In this document: positions 25,868 to 34,211 of the stretch, in pieces | Layout: each line of letters starts with the position of its first letter | Position numbering within the stretch: the stretch's first letter is position 1 | NCBI GenBank assembly: GCA_902625715.1 | Contig: CACOCP010000008.1 | Location: 1-45,054, forward strand | Length of the DNA stretch: 45,054 bases | Reading direction: 5' to 3' | DNA from: an uncultured Pelagibacteraceae bacterium | GTDB lineage: Bacteria > Pseudomonadota > Alphaproteobacteria > Pelagibacterales > Pelagibacteraceae | Made by a program: the position numbers and the translations under genes | The notes under the pieces: model-generated | The model's input: only the letters and a program-made list of their open reading frames with translations | Database searches by the model: none | What the model was told of the DNA's origin: nothing

Positions 25868-26257
25868 TTAATAACTTGTATATTCTTTGATCTCTTTAAT
25901 TTTTGAACCTGTGTGATTGTTCATTTCTAATTTTATTTTTGCTCTATCATCGTTTAAAAAATGTACATCTCTAGATAATTTTATAAATTCTTGTCCAAAA
26001 TCTGAATTTTTTTCACATAATCTTTTATTATCCTCTATCACCCAAAGTTTACTATTAATTTCTTTGAGAGATTTAAATAAACTATCAAGTTTTTCATCAG
26101 ATTTTACATTCTTATTAAATTGATCTTTAAGAACATCATATTCATCATTTATAAATCTGAGTTTTTCAGGATCTTTAATTTTTTCTTTTTTAATTTCTAA
26201 AATTGAAATTTTGTCTAAAAGTTCACCAACAGAGACTTCAACTAGTATTTTATTCAT
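25868..26257 (-). CDS. DUF6165-like small protein
   Basis: 129 residues, soluble, no signal peptide. The opening KILVEVSVGELLDKISILEIKKEKIKD resembles the DUF6165 family of small Alphaproteobacterial proteins, with a helical Glu/Lys-rich middle (about 35-85). Function unknown. It diverges from a family-9 glycosyltransferase with 32 nt between starts, and proteins of this family often neighbour glycan genes as far as I recall, so a surface-glycan link is possible. Confidence 0.65.
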   Translation of the reverse strand: MNKILVEVSVGELLDKISILEIKKEKIKDPEKLRFINDEYDVLKDQFNKNVKSDEKLDSLFKSLKEINSKLWVIEDNKRLCEKNSDFGQEFIKLSRDVHFLNDDRAKIKLEMNNHTGSKIKEIKEYTSY

Positions 26258-26289
26258 AATTTTTTATACTGTGTTAAGTTGTTACAAAT

Positions 26290-27231
26290 ATGTCCAATAT
26301 ATTAATTATTAAACATGGCTCATTAGGCGATATAGCTCAAGCAAGCGGTGTTATTCAAGATATTTCTGAAAATCACAAAGATGATGATGTATTTATTTTA
26401 ACAACAAAACCCTATTTAGACTTATTTAGAAAAAATCCATATATTAAAGAGCCTATTTTAGACAAGCGATTATCAAGATTTAATCTTTTTTACCTATATT
26501 CATTAATGAGAAATTTGAAGAAGTATAATTTTTCAAAAATCTATGATTTACAAAATTCAAATAGAACATCCTTCTATAAAAATATCCTTTTTAAAAATTC
26601 TAATAAAGATATTTGGTCATCGTCTTTAACAACTTTGCCAGAGGGTAAAACCAAACAAGAATTTGATAAACTTTCAGTTTTAGATCGATTTAATCATCAA
26701 ATTAAAACCTCTAATTTAGTTTCAAAACATACCCTTTGCCCTGATTTTTCATGGGCCTGTTCTGATATTATAAACCTTAAAAATGAATATAGTTTAAATA
26801 AATATATTTTGTTTTTTCCATTTTGCTCACCACACTTAACCATAAAAAGATGGCCATACTATAATGAGCTTTCAAATAAAATTAGGAATGAATTTAATGA
26901 TGAATACAAGATAATAATTGCACCCGGACCAGAAGAAATAAAAGAAGCTTCGAATGTAGACGCTAAATGTATCTTAGATAATGGACAATCTTTAAATATT
27001 TCTCAATTAGCATCACTAATAAAAGATAGTGCATTTGTAATTTCAAATGATACTGGCCCCGCTCATATAGCTGCCCATTTAGGTGTTAGGGGACTTGCAC
27101 TATTTGGTCCCCATAAACCTGCAAAACTTGTAAGTATAGAGAGAGAAAAATTTAGAGCAATTCAAGTTGAAGATTTAAATAAATTATCTGCTGATAAGGT
27201 ATTTGAAAGAATGTTGGGGTTATTAAATTAG
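26290..27231 (+). CDS. Glycosyltransferase family 9 (heptosyltransferase-like)
   Basis: 313 residues. ADP-heptose:LPS heptosyltransferase-like GT-B protein: IIKHGSLGDIAQASGVIQDI (residues 5-24, acceptor-side glycine loop), and a C-terminal VISNDTGPAHIAAHLGVRGLALFGPH with the donor-binding D-TGP-H motif. Presumably adds a sugar to the LPS core. Family is clear; whether the donor is a heptose is not. Confidence 0.88.
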   Translation: MSNILIIKHGSLGDIAQASGVIQDISENHKDDDVFILTTKPYLDLFRKNPYIKEPILDKRLSRFNLFYLYSLMRNLKKYNFSKIYDLQNSNRTSFYKNILFKNSNKDIWSSSLTTLPEGKTKQEFDKLSVLDRFNHQIKTSNLVSKHTLCPDFSWACSDIINLKNEYSLNKYILFFPFCSPHLTIKRWPYYNELSNKIRNEFNDEYKIIIAPGPEEIKEASNVDAKCILDNGQSLNISQLASLIKDSAFVISNDTGPAHIAAHLGVRGLALFGPHKPAKLVSIEREKFRAIQVEDLNKLSADKVFERMLGLLN

Positions 27232-27240
27232 CCTAAAAAA

Positions 27241-27657
27241 TTAAGTGTAAATCTTATCCGCTAAACCATAACAAAGAATAGCACTTAAAATAGTTAATAC
27301 CCCAGGTGCAATTACACCTTCAATTGAGGTTTTTTCAGTATGACCGAGTTTGCTTATTTTAATTGAGTAAAAACCAATTAAGAATGCTGTTAAATTTTGA
27401 ATAAATATTAGATTAAAAAATCCCCATGTATTTTCAATACCTCCTGGTTTTATAAAAATAATATATAGAGCCATTAAAACTGATCCAAGAAAGATTGATC
27501 CAAAAAATCTTGTCATGATAGCTCCGGTTTTGTCCATTGCGTATTGGTCTAAGAAAGATTGAGTAGCAAAAATACATCTATATGCGTAAAAAGCGTAACC
27601 AATAAAATGAACAATAAATATAAGTAAATAAATTACCCCATTAAATTTTTCGATCAT
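27241..27657 (-). CDS. Four-helix integral membrane protein (unknown)
   Basis: 138 residues with four hydrophobic helices (about 8-28, 48-66, 80-98, 115-132). A Tyr/Phe-rich first helix (HFIGYAFYAYRCIFA) and a conserved-looking DQYAMDKTGAIMTRFFGSIFLGS loop stand out. I do not recognise a family. It ends 9 nt from the end of the convergent GT9 gene and starts 9 nt before the GT4 gene's stop, so it is probably the last gene of the thioredoxin-like/GT4/membrane protein operon on the minus strand. Confidence 0.65.
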   Translation of the reverse strand: MIEKFNGVIYLLIFIVHFIGYAFYAYRCIFATQSFLDQYAMDKTGAIMTRFFGSIFLGSVLMALYIIFIKPGGIENTWGFFNLIFIQNLTAFLIGFYSIKISKLGHTEKTSIEGVIAPGVLTILSAILCYGLADKIYT

Positions 27658-27666
27658 AAATAAAAT

Positions 27667-28749
27667 TTATAAGATTCGTTTATAGCTTTCAATTATCTTG
27701 TCCCAATGAAATTTTTTAGAATTTTCAAAAGCTGCTTTTCCATATTCAAAATATTTATTTTCTTTAAATATTTGATCTATACTTGAATAAATATCATCTA
27801 AATTATTACCATCACATATTAAACCAGTTTTTTCATGTACAATTGCATCTGAGGCTCCACCATCTTTTCCTCCAATTGAAGGAACTCCATATTGAGCTGC
27901 TTCCACATAAGCTATGCCAAATCCCTCAACTGATTTTTTGTAAATAATAGATGGCATAATAAATACATTAGATTTTGAAATTAATGCATTTTTAAAATCA
28001 CTTGGAATATCTTTTAAAAATTTTACCTGATCATCTAATTTAAGCTCAATTACAAGTTTTTTTAAATTTTCTTCTTCATCACCATAACCTATACAAATGT
28101 AAACAATATCTGGATAAAGTTCTTTTAGATTTCTGATAGCCATTATTACTTTTTGGTGATTTTTTCGTTTATCATATCTTGAAACAGTAATAAGTCTTTG
28201 TTTTTTGCCTTTAAATACTTCATCAGCTTTTTTTAAATCTTTACTTGGTATTTCCTTTACAGGATCAACACCTGGATTAATTACTAAAATTCTGTGTTCT
28301 TCAACACCAAGATTGATAGCGAGGTCTTTTGTAAAATTAGAATTTGCTATTACATGATCTACATTATTTAATACTTGTAATACTTTTGTATTTAATCTTG
28401 AGCCTTTAGGATGATTAATTTCTTTAGAATGTATTAAACATATCTTTTTTTTATTAGTTTGAATTAGTTCTAAACTCTTCCAATGATCTGCAATTAAACA
28501 TTGAATATTATTATTTTGTTTTAGATATTCATTGATTAAATTCGACTTCCTATATTTTCTTAGTAACTTAATACCACTTACCCTTTCAATTGAAAATGAA
28601 ACTGAATTATCAAATTCTTCAAAACCATCTGTATGATCTGCAAAAACTTTTATCAGAAAAAATTTAGATAAAGATCTAGCTAAACCCCACATTAAATTTT
28701 GCATTCCACCAACATCAGGTGGAAAAGTTCTCGTTATTATTAAATGCAT
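27667..28749 (-). CDS. Glycosyltransferase family 4
   Basis: 360 residues. GT4 with FPPDVGGMQNLMWGLARSL (about 8-26) at the acceptor side, VSRYDKRKNHQKVIMAI, and VEGFGIAYVEAAQYGVPSIGGKDGG carrying the E-x7-E donor motif (about 275-290). Likely transfers a sugar to a membrane glycan or lipid. Its ATG overlaps the stop of the upstream thioredoxin-like gene (TAATG), so they are coupled. Not physically near the polysaccharide island. Confidence 0.9.
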   Translation of the reverse strand: MHLIITRTFPPDVGGMQNLMWGLARSLSKFFLIKVFADHTDGFEEFDNSVSFSIERVSGIKLLRKYRKSNLINEYLKQNNNIQCLIADHWKSLELIQTNKKKICLIHSKEINHPKGSRLNTKVLQVLNNVDHVIANSNFTKDLAINLGVEEHRILVINPGVDPVKEIPSKDLKKADEVFKGKKQRLITVSRYDKRKNHQKVIMAIRNLKELYPDIVYICIGYGDEEENLKKLVIELKLDDQVKFLKDIPSDFKNALISKSNVFIMPSIIYKKSVEGFGIAYVEAAQYGVPSIGGKDGGASDAIVHEKTGLICDGNNLDDIYSSIDQIFKENKYFEYGKAAFENSKKFHWDKIIESYKRIL

Positions 28750-29306
28750 TAATTATTCAACCACTTAATATTACAACCCATGCTAGGTATCTGATCTGTA
28801 GGACCATTTCCTGTTTCAGATATTTGTTTCATTGCTATATACAAATCACTTTCTCCAGATCTTACAGGCTTGAGTTCTTTTAACTCTCTTATTCTTCCTC
28901 TGTATTGAAGTTCTAAATTTTCGTTATAACCAAAAAAATCTGGAGTACACACAGCTTCATATTTTTTTGCAACATTTTGTGTGTCATCGATTAAATATGG
29001 AAAACTAAAATTATGTTTTTTCGCAAATATGATCATATTTTCAAATGAGTCCTCAGGATAATTGATTTGATCATTGGAACATATTGCAACTGATTTAATT
29101 CCATAATTTTCAAGCTTTTTACAATCCTCAGCAATATCCTTGATTACTGCCTTTACATACGGACAATGATTACAAATAAACATAATGAGAGTTCCTTTTT
29201 CACCTTTTATTTCATTTAAAGAAACAATTTTGTTTTCAGTTGATTTTAGACGAAAGTCATCAGCTTTTTTCCCAAAATCACATATTGGAGTTTTTGTAAG
29301 AGACAT
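28749..29306 (-). CDS. Thioredoxin-fold (AhpC/TSA-like) protein with CNHCPYV motif
   Basis: 185 residues, no signal peptide. The redox-active segment FICNHCPYVKAVIKDIAED (about residues 53-71) is a CxxC in a thioredoxin-like domain; DFRLKSTENKIVSLNEIKGEKGTLIMF precedes it as in peroxiredoxin/redoxin proteins, and CTPDFFGYNENLELQYRGRI follows with the cis-Pro region. This family of 'thioredoxin family proteins' is widespread and of undefined substrate. A cytoplasmic thiol or peroxide role is inferred. Its start is only 17 nt from the divergent gamma-carbonic-anhydrase start. Confidence 0.85.
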   Translation of the reverse strand: MSLTKTPICDFGKKADDFRLKSTENKIVSLNEIKGEKGTLIMFICNHCPYVKAVIKDIAEDCKKLENYGIKSVAICSNDQINYPEDSFENMIIFAKKHNFSFPYLIDDTQNVAKKYEAVCTPDFFGYNENLELQYRGRIRELKELKPVRSGESDLYIAMKQISETGNGPTDQIPSMGCNIKWLNN

Positions 29307-29323
29307 ATAATATTATATAAATT

Positions 29324-29836
29324 ATGTTTTACGATTTGGAAGATAAAAAACCAAAAAACTCTGGCGAAAATTGGGTTGCACCTAATGCAGTGGTTATTGG
29401 AGATGTTACTTTAGAAAAAAATAGCAGTGTATGGTTCAATGCAACTTTAAGAGGAGATATAGAAAATATCTTGATAGGAGAGGGATCTAATGTTCAAGAC
29501 GGAAGTGTTTTACATACTGACCCAGGTTATCCACTTAAAATTGGAAAAAATGTAACCATTGGACATTTGGTTATGCTTCATGGATGTACAGTAGATGACA
29601 ATAGTTTAATTGGGATTGGTGCTGTTGTTCTTAACAATGCAAAAATTGGAAAAAACTGTATCATAGGTTCTAAAGCTCTGATAACTGAAAATAAAGAAAT
29701 TCCAGATTACTCTTTAGTAATGGGATCACCTGGAAAAGTCGTAAGACAAGTATCACCAGAAGAGGCAAAATTAATTACAAAAAACGCAGAAAGATATCAG
29801 GATAATTGGAAAAGATACTCTAAGTCAATTTTTTAA
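29324..29836 (+). CDS. Gamma-carbonic anhydrase-like hexapeptide-repeat protein (PaaY/YrdA type)
   Basis: 170 residues. Left-handed beta-helix of hexapeptide repeats (IGDVTLEKNSSVWFNATLRGD, IGEGSNVQDGSVLHTD, IGKNVTIGHLVMLHGCTVDDN, IGIGAVVLNNAKIGKN). His residues in VLHTD, GHLVMLHGC match the zinc ligands of gamma-class carbonic anhydrases. These small homologues may or may not hydrate CO2; many are of unknown activity. Starts 17 nt from the divergent thioredoxin-like gene without a ribosome-binding site. Confidence 0.88.
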   Translation: MFYDLEDKKPKNSGENWVAPNAVVIGDVTLEKNSSVWFNATLRGDIENILIGEGSNVQDGSVLHTDPGYPLKIGKNVTIGHLVMLHGCTVDDNSLIGIGAVVLNNAKIGKNCIIGSKALITENKEIPDYSLVMGSPGKVVRQVSPEEAKLITKNAERYQDNWKRYSKSIF

Positions 29837-29882
29837 AAAATTTTAAGTATTTTATTCTTATAAAACAAACTAAGATTAATTA

Positions 29883-30902
29883 ATGAAAGTTTTTTTTTTA
29901 TTCATTTTTTTTATATTTAAAATAAATTCAGTATTTGCTGGAACGTCACCATTATGGAGTTTGGGCCCATATTTTAAAGAAGCAAAAATTGTAAAAATTC
30001 CATCATATAATTCTGGCCCATTTCCAAATGAATTTATGAGCTTAAAGGATGGTTCATATAAAAATTCCCCAGTTAAAATAGATGCGTTAATTGTATTTCC
30101 AGATAAAGGGCAAGGCCCATTTCCAGTATTAGTTTTTAATCATGCAAGCGGTGGATCATGGATGTGGAGCAACAAATGGTTTAAGTTTGACAGATTGATG
30201 GCGAGACGGTTGTTAAAAAAAGGGATCGCAGTAGTGTTTGTAGATAATTTTACTGGGAGAAGTGTAATAAGTGCAGATGAAAATCAATCACAAGTAACAA
30301 CTTTTTCGTTTTATATTGATGCATTTATGACTCTTGAATATTTATCTAAAGATCCAAGAGTAAATATTAAAAAAGTTGGCATTACTGGGTGGTCAAGAGG
30401 AGGGATGAATTCTCTTGCAATATCAGAAACAAGAATAAGAGATGCAATTCTAAGTAAAAATTTATACTATGCTGCTTCCTTACCTAGGTCTGTAGAATGT
30501 CGTCAATCCGGATTTTTTAGAAACCCTAAACCTATAAAAGAAACAAAAATTTTGATGGTTAATGGTAAAATTGATGATGCTTCGCATGCACACATTTGTG
30601 AAGAGTACGGAGAAAAAATGAAATTAAATGGAGCAGACATTAAAGTAATCACTAAGAAAGGATGGGGTCATGGATTTGAAGCTAACTACTCAGCAGAATT
30701 TGAAAAAGGACAAGAGGTTTGGCATGGATGTCCAGATTATTATACTGAAGACAATGGAATGCCTAATAAGGACGCAAAAATAGATGACACATGTATTACT
30801 TTTGATGGATATCATATTGGAGGAACTAGAAAAGGTGGCAAAAGCTGGGAAAAATTTAGAACAACTTTCTCAAAATTTTTTAAAAAAAATTTATTAAATT
30901 AA
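29883..30902 (+). CDS. Exported alpha/beta hydrolase (dienelactone-hydrolase-like)
   Basis: 339 residues. Signal peptide (MKVFFLFIFFIFKINSVFAG, cleaved at about 19). Catalytic elements: VLVFNHASGGSWMWSN (oxyanion strand), GITGWSRGGMNSLA with nucleophile Ser, NGKIDDASH with the acidic residue, KKGWGHGFEA with the His. Similar to periplasmic dienelactone-hydrolase-type proteins; substrate unknown. The last codons share a TTAA palindrome with the convergent PNPOx-like gene, giving a 4-nt overlap of stops. Confidence 0.82.
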   Translation: MKVFFLFIFFIFKINSVFAGTSPLWSLGPYFKEAKIVKIPSYNSGPFPNEFMSLKDGSYKNSPVKIDALIVFPDKGQGPFPVLVFNHASGGSWMWSNKWFKFDRLMARRLLKKGIAVVFVDNFTGRSVISADENQSQVTTFSFYIDAFMTLEYLSKDPRVNIKKVGITGWSRGGMNSLAISETRIRDAILSKNLYYAASLPRSVECRQSGFFRNPKPIKETKILMVNGKIDDASHAHICEEYGEKMKLNGADIKVITKKGWGHGFEANYSAEFEKGQEVWHGCPDYYTEDNGMPNKDAKIDDTCITFDGYHIGGTRKGGKSWEKFRTTFSKFFKKNLLN

Positions 30903-31498
30903 GGAACTAACCAAGAATTTTCATTTGTTTTGAAATCAAATTTAGCTCGTCTATGACCTTTTGCAGCAAGATATAGCCATTCTATTGATTTAATATAACA
31001 TTTGATAACAGTAAAGTTTTTATAACCTTCCTCGCTTTGTTCCATTGTATAATCAAAATCTTCTAACTTTGAAATCATACCTGAAGTAGGGTTTTCAGAT
31101 ACAGTTCCAGGAGGACTATCAGTTAAATAACATCTTCGACTAATGTGTTGAGTTTTCTTCCAAGATGCCTCTGACACAGAATTTTGATTATTTATTTCAC
31201 ATTCAACTTTTACTCTTAATTGTATTTTTTCCTCTTTATCATAGAAAAGTAAAGAAGCTTTATTATTGTTTTTAATTATATCTACTTTTGGTGACCTTAA
31301 GTCAGTATGAAATTGTAACAAATTATTCTCTCTATCTGACTTTCTTAAAACAACTATTCTTCCCTCGATATCGTCTTTGTGTGAGCACATAAAAACTGGA
31401 ATTCTAAAAGGCGAACCTCTATTGGTCACTGCATCTTCAAGCATAGACCAATATTTATTTTGTATTTCTGCTAAGTCTTCATAGTATGCTGGTTGCAT
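30899..31498 (-). CDS. Pyridoxamine 5'-phosphate oxidase-fold flavoprotein
   Basis: 199 residues. Split-barrel FMN-binding fold: early FRIPVFMCSHKDDIEGRIVVLRK and LQFHTDLRSPKVDIIKNN as in the PNPOx N-terminal domain (Pyridox_oxase_2-like), and a C-terminal IEWLYLAAKGHRRAKFD resembling the FMN-contacting end. True PdxH carries a distinct C-terminal R-x-R-x-E/H substrate motif that I do not see, so this may be an alternative PNP oxidase-like protein of unknown substrate. Directly downstream of the HIBADH-like gene (3 nt), likely one operon. Confidence 0.72.
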   Translation of the reverse strand: MQPAYYEDLAEIQNKYWSMLEDAVTNRGSPFRIPVFMCSHKDDIEGRIVVLRKSDRENNLLQFHTDLRSPKVDIIKNNNKASLLFYDKEEKIQLRVKVECEINNQNSVSEASWKKTQHISRRCYLTDSPPGTVSENPTSGMISKLEDFDYTMEQSEEGYKNFTVIKCYIKSIEWLYLAAKGHRRAKFDFKTNENSWLVP

Positions 31499-31501
31499 AC
31501 T

Positions 31502-32371
31502 TTATTTTCTAAATCTTTTTATTAAGCTAGAGGTATCCCAACGATTTCCACCCATTTCTTGAACATCGCCATAATATTTATCTACTAGCTCTGTAACAGG
31601 TAATAAAGAACCATTATTCTTAGCTTCTTCCATTGCAATTTTTAAATCTTTTCTCATCCAATCAACAGCAAAACCAAAGTCAAATTTATCATCAATCATA
31701 GTTTTATATCTATTCTCCATTTGCCACGATTGAGCTGCTCCTTTTGAAATAACTTCAATTACATCTTCCATATTTAAACCAGCTTTCATTCCAAAATTTA
31801 TACCTTCAGACAATCCTTGAACTAAACCTGCTATACAAATTTGATTAACCATCTTAGCAAGTTGACCAGATCCAGCTTTTCCAAGTAACTTTATTTTTTT
31901 ACTGTAACAATCAATTTTGTCTTTGGCTTTTTCAAAATCAGATTGATCACCACCAATCATAACAGTGAGTGCACCATTTTCTGCACCAGCCTGACCTCCT
32001 GAAACAGGCGCATCTAATGCACCAAAATTATTTTTTTTGGCATAATCATAAATTTCTCTTGCAATTGTTGCAGAGGCAGTTGTGTTATCAATATAAACAG
32101 ATCCTTCTTTTATAGTTTTAAAAGCACCGTTGTCACCAAATGTCACTTCTCTTAAATCATTGTCATTTCCAACACAGGTAAAAATAAATTCTGCATCCTT
32201 TGCAGCTTCAGCTGGCGTTTCAGCCATTTTACCTTTGTAATCTTTGATCCATTTTTCTGCTTTTGATTTAGTTCTATTAAAAACAGTTACATTATGACCG
32301 CCTTTTGATATATAACCTGCCATCGGATAACCCATGACACCCAGACCAATAAAAGCAACATTACACGTCAT
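31502..32371 (-). CDS. NAD(P)-dependent beta-hydroxyacid dehydrogenase (HIBADH family)
   Basis: 289 residues. AFIGLGVMGYPMAGYIS at residues 6-22 binds NAD(P); DAPVSGGQAGAENGALTVMIGG is the substrate-binding loop (G..G-type); GSGQLAKMVNQICIAGLVQGLSE contains the catalytic Lys. The enzyme oxidises 3-hydroxyisobutyrate, tartronate semialdehyde-type substrates or similar; the specific one cannot be read off. Forms an operon with the PNPOx-like gene. Its ATG is only 8 nt from the divergent MFS ATG. Confidence 0.88.
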   Translation of the reverse strand: MTCNVAFIGLGVMGYPMAGYISKGGHNVTVFNRTKSKAEKWIKDYKGKMAETPAEAAKDAEFIFTCVGNDNDLREVTFGDNGAFKTIKEGSVYIDNTTASATIAREIYDYAKKNNFGALDAPVSGGQAGAENGALTVMIGGDQSDFEKAKDKIDCYSKKIKLLGKAGSGQLAKMVNQICIAGLVQGLSEGINFGMKAGLNMEDVIEVISKGAAQSWQMENRYKTMIDDKFDFGFAVDWMRKDLKIAMEEAKNNGSLLPVTELVDKYYGDVQEMGGNRWDTSSLIKRFRK

Positions 32372-32379
32372 AATTTTCT

Positions 32380-33588
32380 ATGTTTAAAAGCTTAAGTTTA
32401 AAAGTAATTATATTTGGATTTATTTTTACATTTTTTTCAAGTTTTGGACAGAGTTTTTTTATTGGTTTATTTAATCTAAGTGTAAGAGATACTCTAAATA
32501 TTTCCCACGGACAATTTGGATCAATTTATGCAACCGCAACATTATTAAGTAGTTTTTTATTCATTTGGGTAGGAAAAAAAATTGACGATATTAATGTATT
32601 AAGATTTGCACTTTATGTAACAATTCTTCTATCTTTTTCATGTTTTTTCTTTTCAAAAATTTCATCAATTATATTTTTATTCATTGCTATATTTTTAATG
32701 CGATTTTCAGGTCAAGGGATGATGTCACATACGGCATCAACAACAATCTCAAGATATTTTACTAAATCTAGAGGTAAAGCTTTAAGTATAGGATGGTTTG
32801 GTTTATCAGTTGCTGAATTTATTTTACCTGTAACAATAATCTATCTTTTAACAATATATAACTGGCAAAATATTTGGATATTTATTTCATTGTTGGTTTT
32901 AGTTTTTCTTCCAATTGCATCTTACTTTTTAATTAAAGAACTTAATTTAGATTCAAGAGAAAATGCTGAAAATAACGAATTTAAGTATAAAGACATCAAA
33001 CAATGGGCAAGAATAGAAGTTATTAAGGATTATAGATTTTATATTATAAGTGCAAATTTACTTGCTATGCCATGGATTGCCACTGGTGTTTTTGTTTATC
33101 AATCATTTATTACATCTTCCAAAGAATGGGGAGAATACGTTATTGCTCAATCTTTTATGGTTTATTCATTACTATCGGTAATTACATTATTAATTTCAGG
33201 TATTCTAATTGACAAATTTACTAGCAGAAAATTATTAATTTTTATGAATATACCTTTGCTACTTTCAACATTTGTTATTATTTTCTTTAATACCCCGTTT
33301 ACTGCCTTTATTTTTTTGGGTTTGATTGGTGTTTCGAATGGATTAGCAAACGTTTTAGGCTCATCCACATGGGCTGAGTTATACGGTGTTAAACACATTG
33401 GGTCTATAAAGGCTTTAACAACGGCATTGATGGTTTTTTCAACAGCATTTGGGACAGCATTATTTGGTGTATTAATTGATTTTGGTTTTACGATTGAAAA
33501 AATTGCTATTGTTTCCTCAATCTATATATTTTCATCAATAGTTTTGCTTTTTTTTGTAAGAAAAAAACTCAATCCTGAATATATTTAA
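32380..33588 (+). CDS. Major facilitator superfamily transporter
   Basis: 402 residues, about 12 membrane helices with a hydrophilic loop in the middle (LNLDSRENAENNEFKYK, about 188-206) separating the two halves. MFS-type features: FGQSFFIGLFNLSVRDTLNIS after helix 1, MRFSGQGMMSHTASTTISRYF at helix 4-5 with FTKSRGKALSIGWFGLS, a conserved RGKA motif of MFS proteins. Substrate unknown. Divergent from the HIBADH-like gene with 8 nt between start codons. Confidence 0.87.
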   Translation: MFKSLSLKVIIFGFIFTFFSSFGQSFFIGLFNLSVRDTLNISHGQFGSIYATATLLSSFLFIWVGKKIDDINVLRFALYVTILLSFSCFFFSKISSIIFLFIAIFLMRFSGQGMMSHTASTTISRYFTKSRGKALSIGWFGLSVAEFILPVTIIYLLTIYNWQNIWIFISLLVLVFLPIASYFLIKELNLDSRENAENNEFKYKDIKQWARIEVIKDYRFYIISANLLAMPWIATGVFVYQSFITSSKEWGEYVIAQSFMVYSLLSVITLLISGILIDKFTSRKLLIFMNIPLLLSTFVIIFFNTPFTAFIFLGLIGVSNGLANVLGSSTWAELYGVKHIGSIKALTTALMVFSTAFGTALFGVLIDFGFTIEKIAIVSSIYIFSSIVLLFFVRKKLNPEYI

Positions 33589-33616
33589 AAATAGCTTGAT
33601 TTTTTATAGACCCAGG

Positions 33617-33622
33617 TATAAA
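33617..33622 (+). promoter_or_regulatory. -10-like box of rpoZ
   Basis: TATAAA 9 nt before the rpoZ ATG; TTGATT lies at 33596-33601 with a short 15-nt spacer. Implies a leader of only a few nt, since no ribosome-binding site precedes the ATG. Confidence 0.35.
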
Positions 33623-33631
33623 TAACCGGCC

Positions 33632-34150
33632 ATGGCTAGAGTAACAGTAGAAGATTGTATTGATAAAGTAGAAAGCCCATATGAATTAGTACTAGTAGCA
33701 AAAGAGAGAGCTACTCAACTAAATTCTGGGATAGAACCTACTTTAGAAAGAGACAACGACAAAAATACAGTAATTGCTTTAAGAGAAATTGCCGAAGAAA
33801 CAATCAAAGTTCCAGATTTAACTGAAGCTGCTGTATATAAATTAAGAAAACATGTAGAACAAGTTGATGATACTGGGGAAGAAGATGAAGATATAGGTGA
33901 TGATTTTGAAAATTTATATAAAGGCGAGATATCTAAAAGTGGTGTTCCAATATTGCCTTCTAAACGAGCTAGAAAAATCCCAGAAAAAATTCAAGTATCT
34001 AAAGATGATTTAGAAGAATTACAAAATTCAACTGAAACACCAATGTCAGATGCTATCGATACAAATGAAGAGAGCGGTGATGCTTCTTTAGAAGAAATGC
34101 AAGAGGAAGAAACTCTAGCAAACGATCAAGATCCAAACAATCAAGAATAA
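33632..34150 (+). CDS. rpoZ: RNA polymerase omega subunit with long acidic C-terminal tail
   Basis: 172 residues. The first about 65 residues are a standard omega: [48 protein letters not shown], involved in folding and binding of beta-prime. The remainder is unusually long: after [21 protein letters not shown], a Pro/Lys segment ([13 protein letters not shown]), then a second acidic stretch to the end ([21 protein letters not shown]). E. coli omega has 91 residues and most alphaproteobacterial ones are under about 135. Tail likely disordered. Followed by a hairpin terminator. Confidence 0.92.
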   Translation: MARVTVEDCIDKVESPYELVLVAKERATQLNSGIEPTLERDNDKNTVIALREIAEETIKVPDLTEAAVYKLRKHVEQVDDTGEEDEDIGDDFENLYKGEISKSGVPILPSKRARKIPEKIQVSKDDLEELQNSTETPMSDAIDTNEESGDASLEEMQEEETLANDQDPNNQE

Positions 34151-34183
34151 AAAAAAGGGCCCTGAAATTAATCAAAGCCCTTT
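34149..34183. terminator. Bidirectional terminator between rpoZ and opuAC-type gene
   Basis: AAAGGGC (34154-34160) pairs with GCCCTTT (34177-34183). On the minus strand the hairpin is followed by a T-run of 8 (complement of 34149-34156) and clearly terminates the binding-protein gene ending at 34212. On the plus strand only a TTTAATTT tract follows, so rpoZ termination is weaker. Confidence 0.75.
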
Positions 34184-34211
34184 AATTTAACTTTTAATAA
34201 TTATTAAAGAA

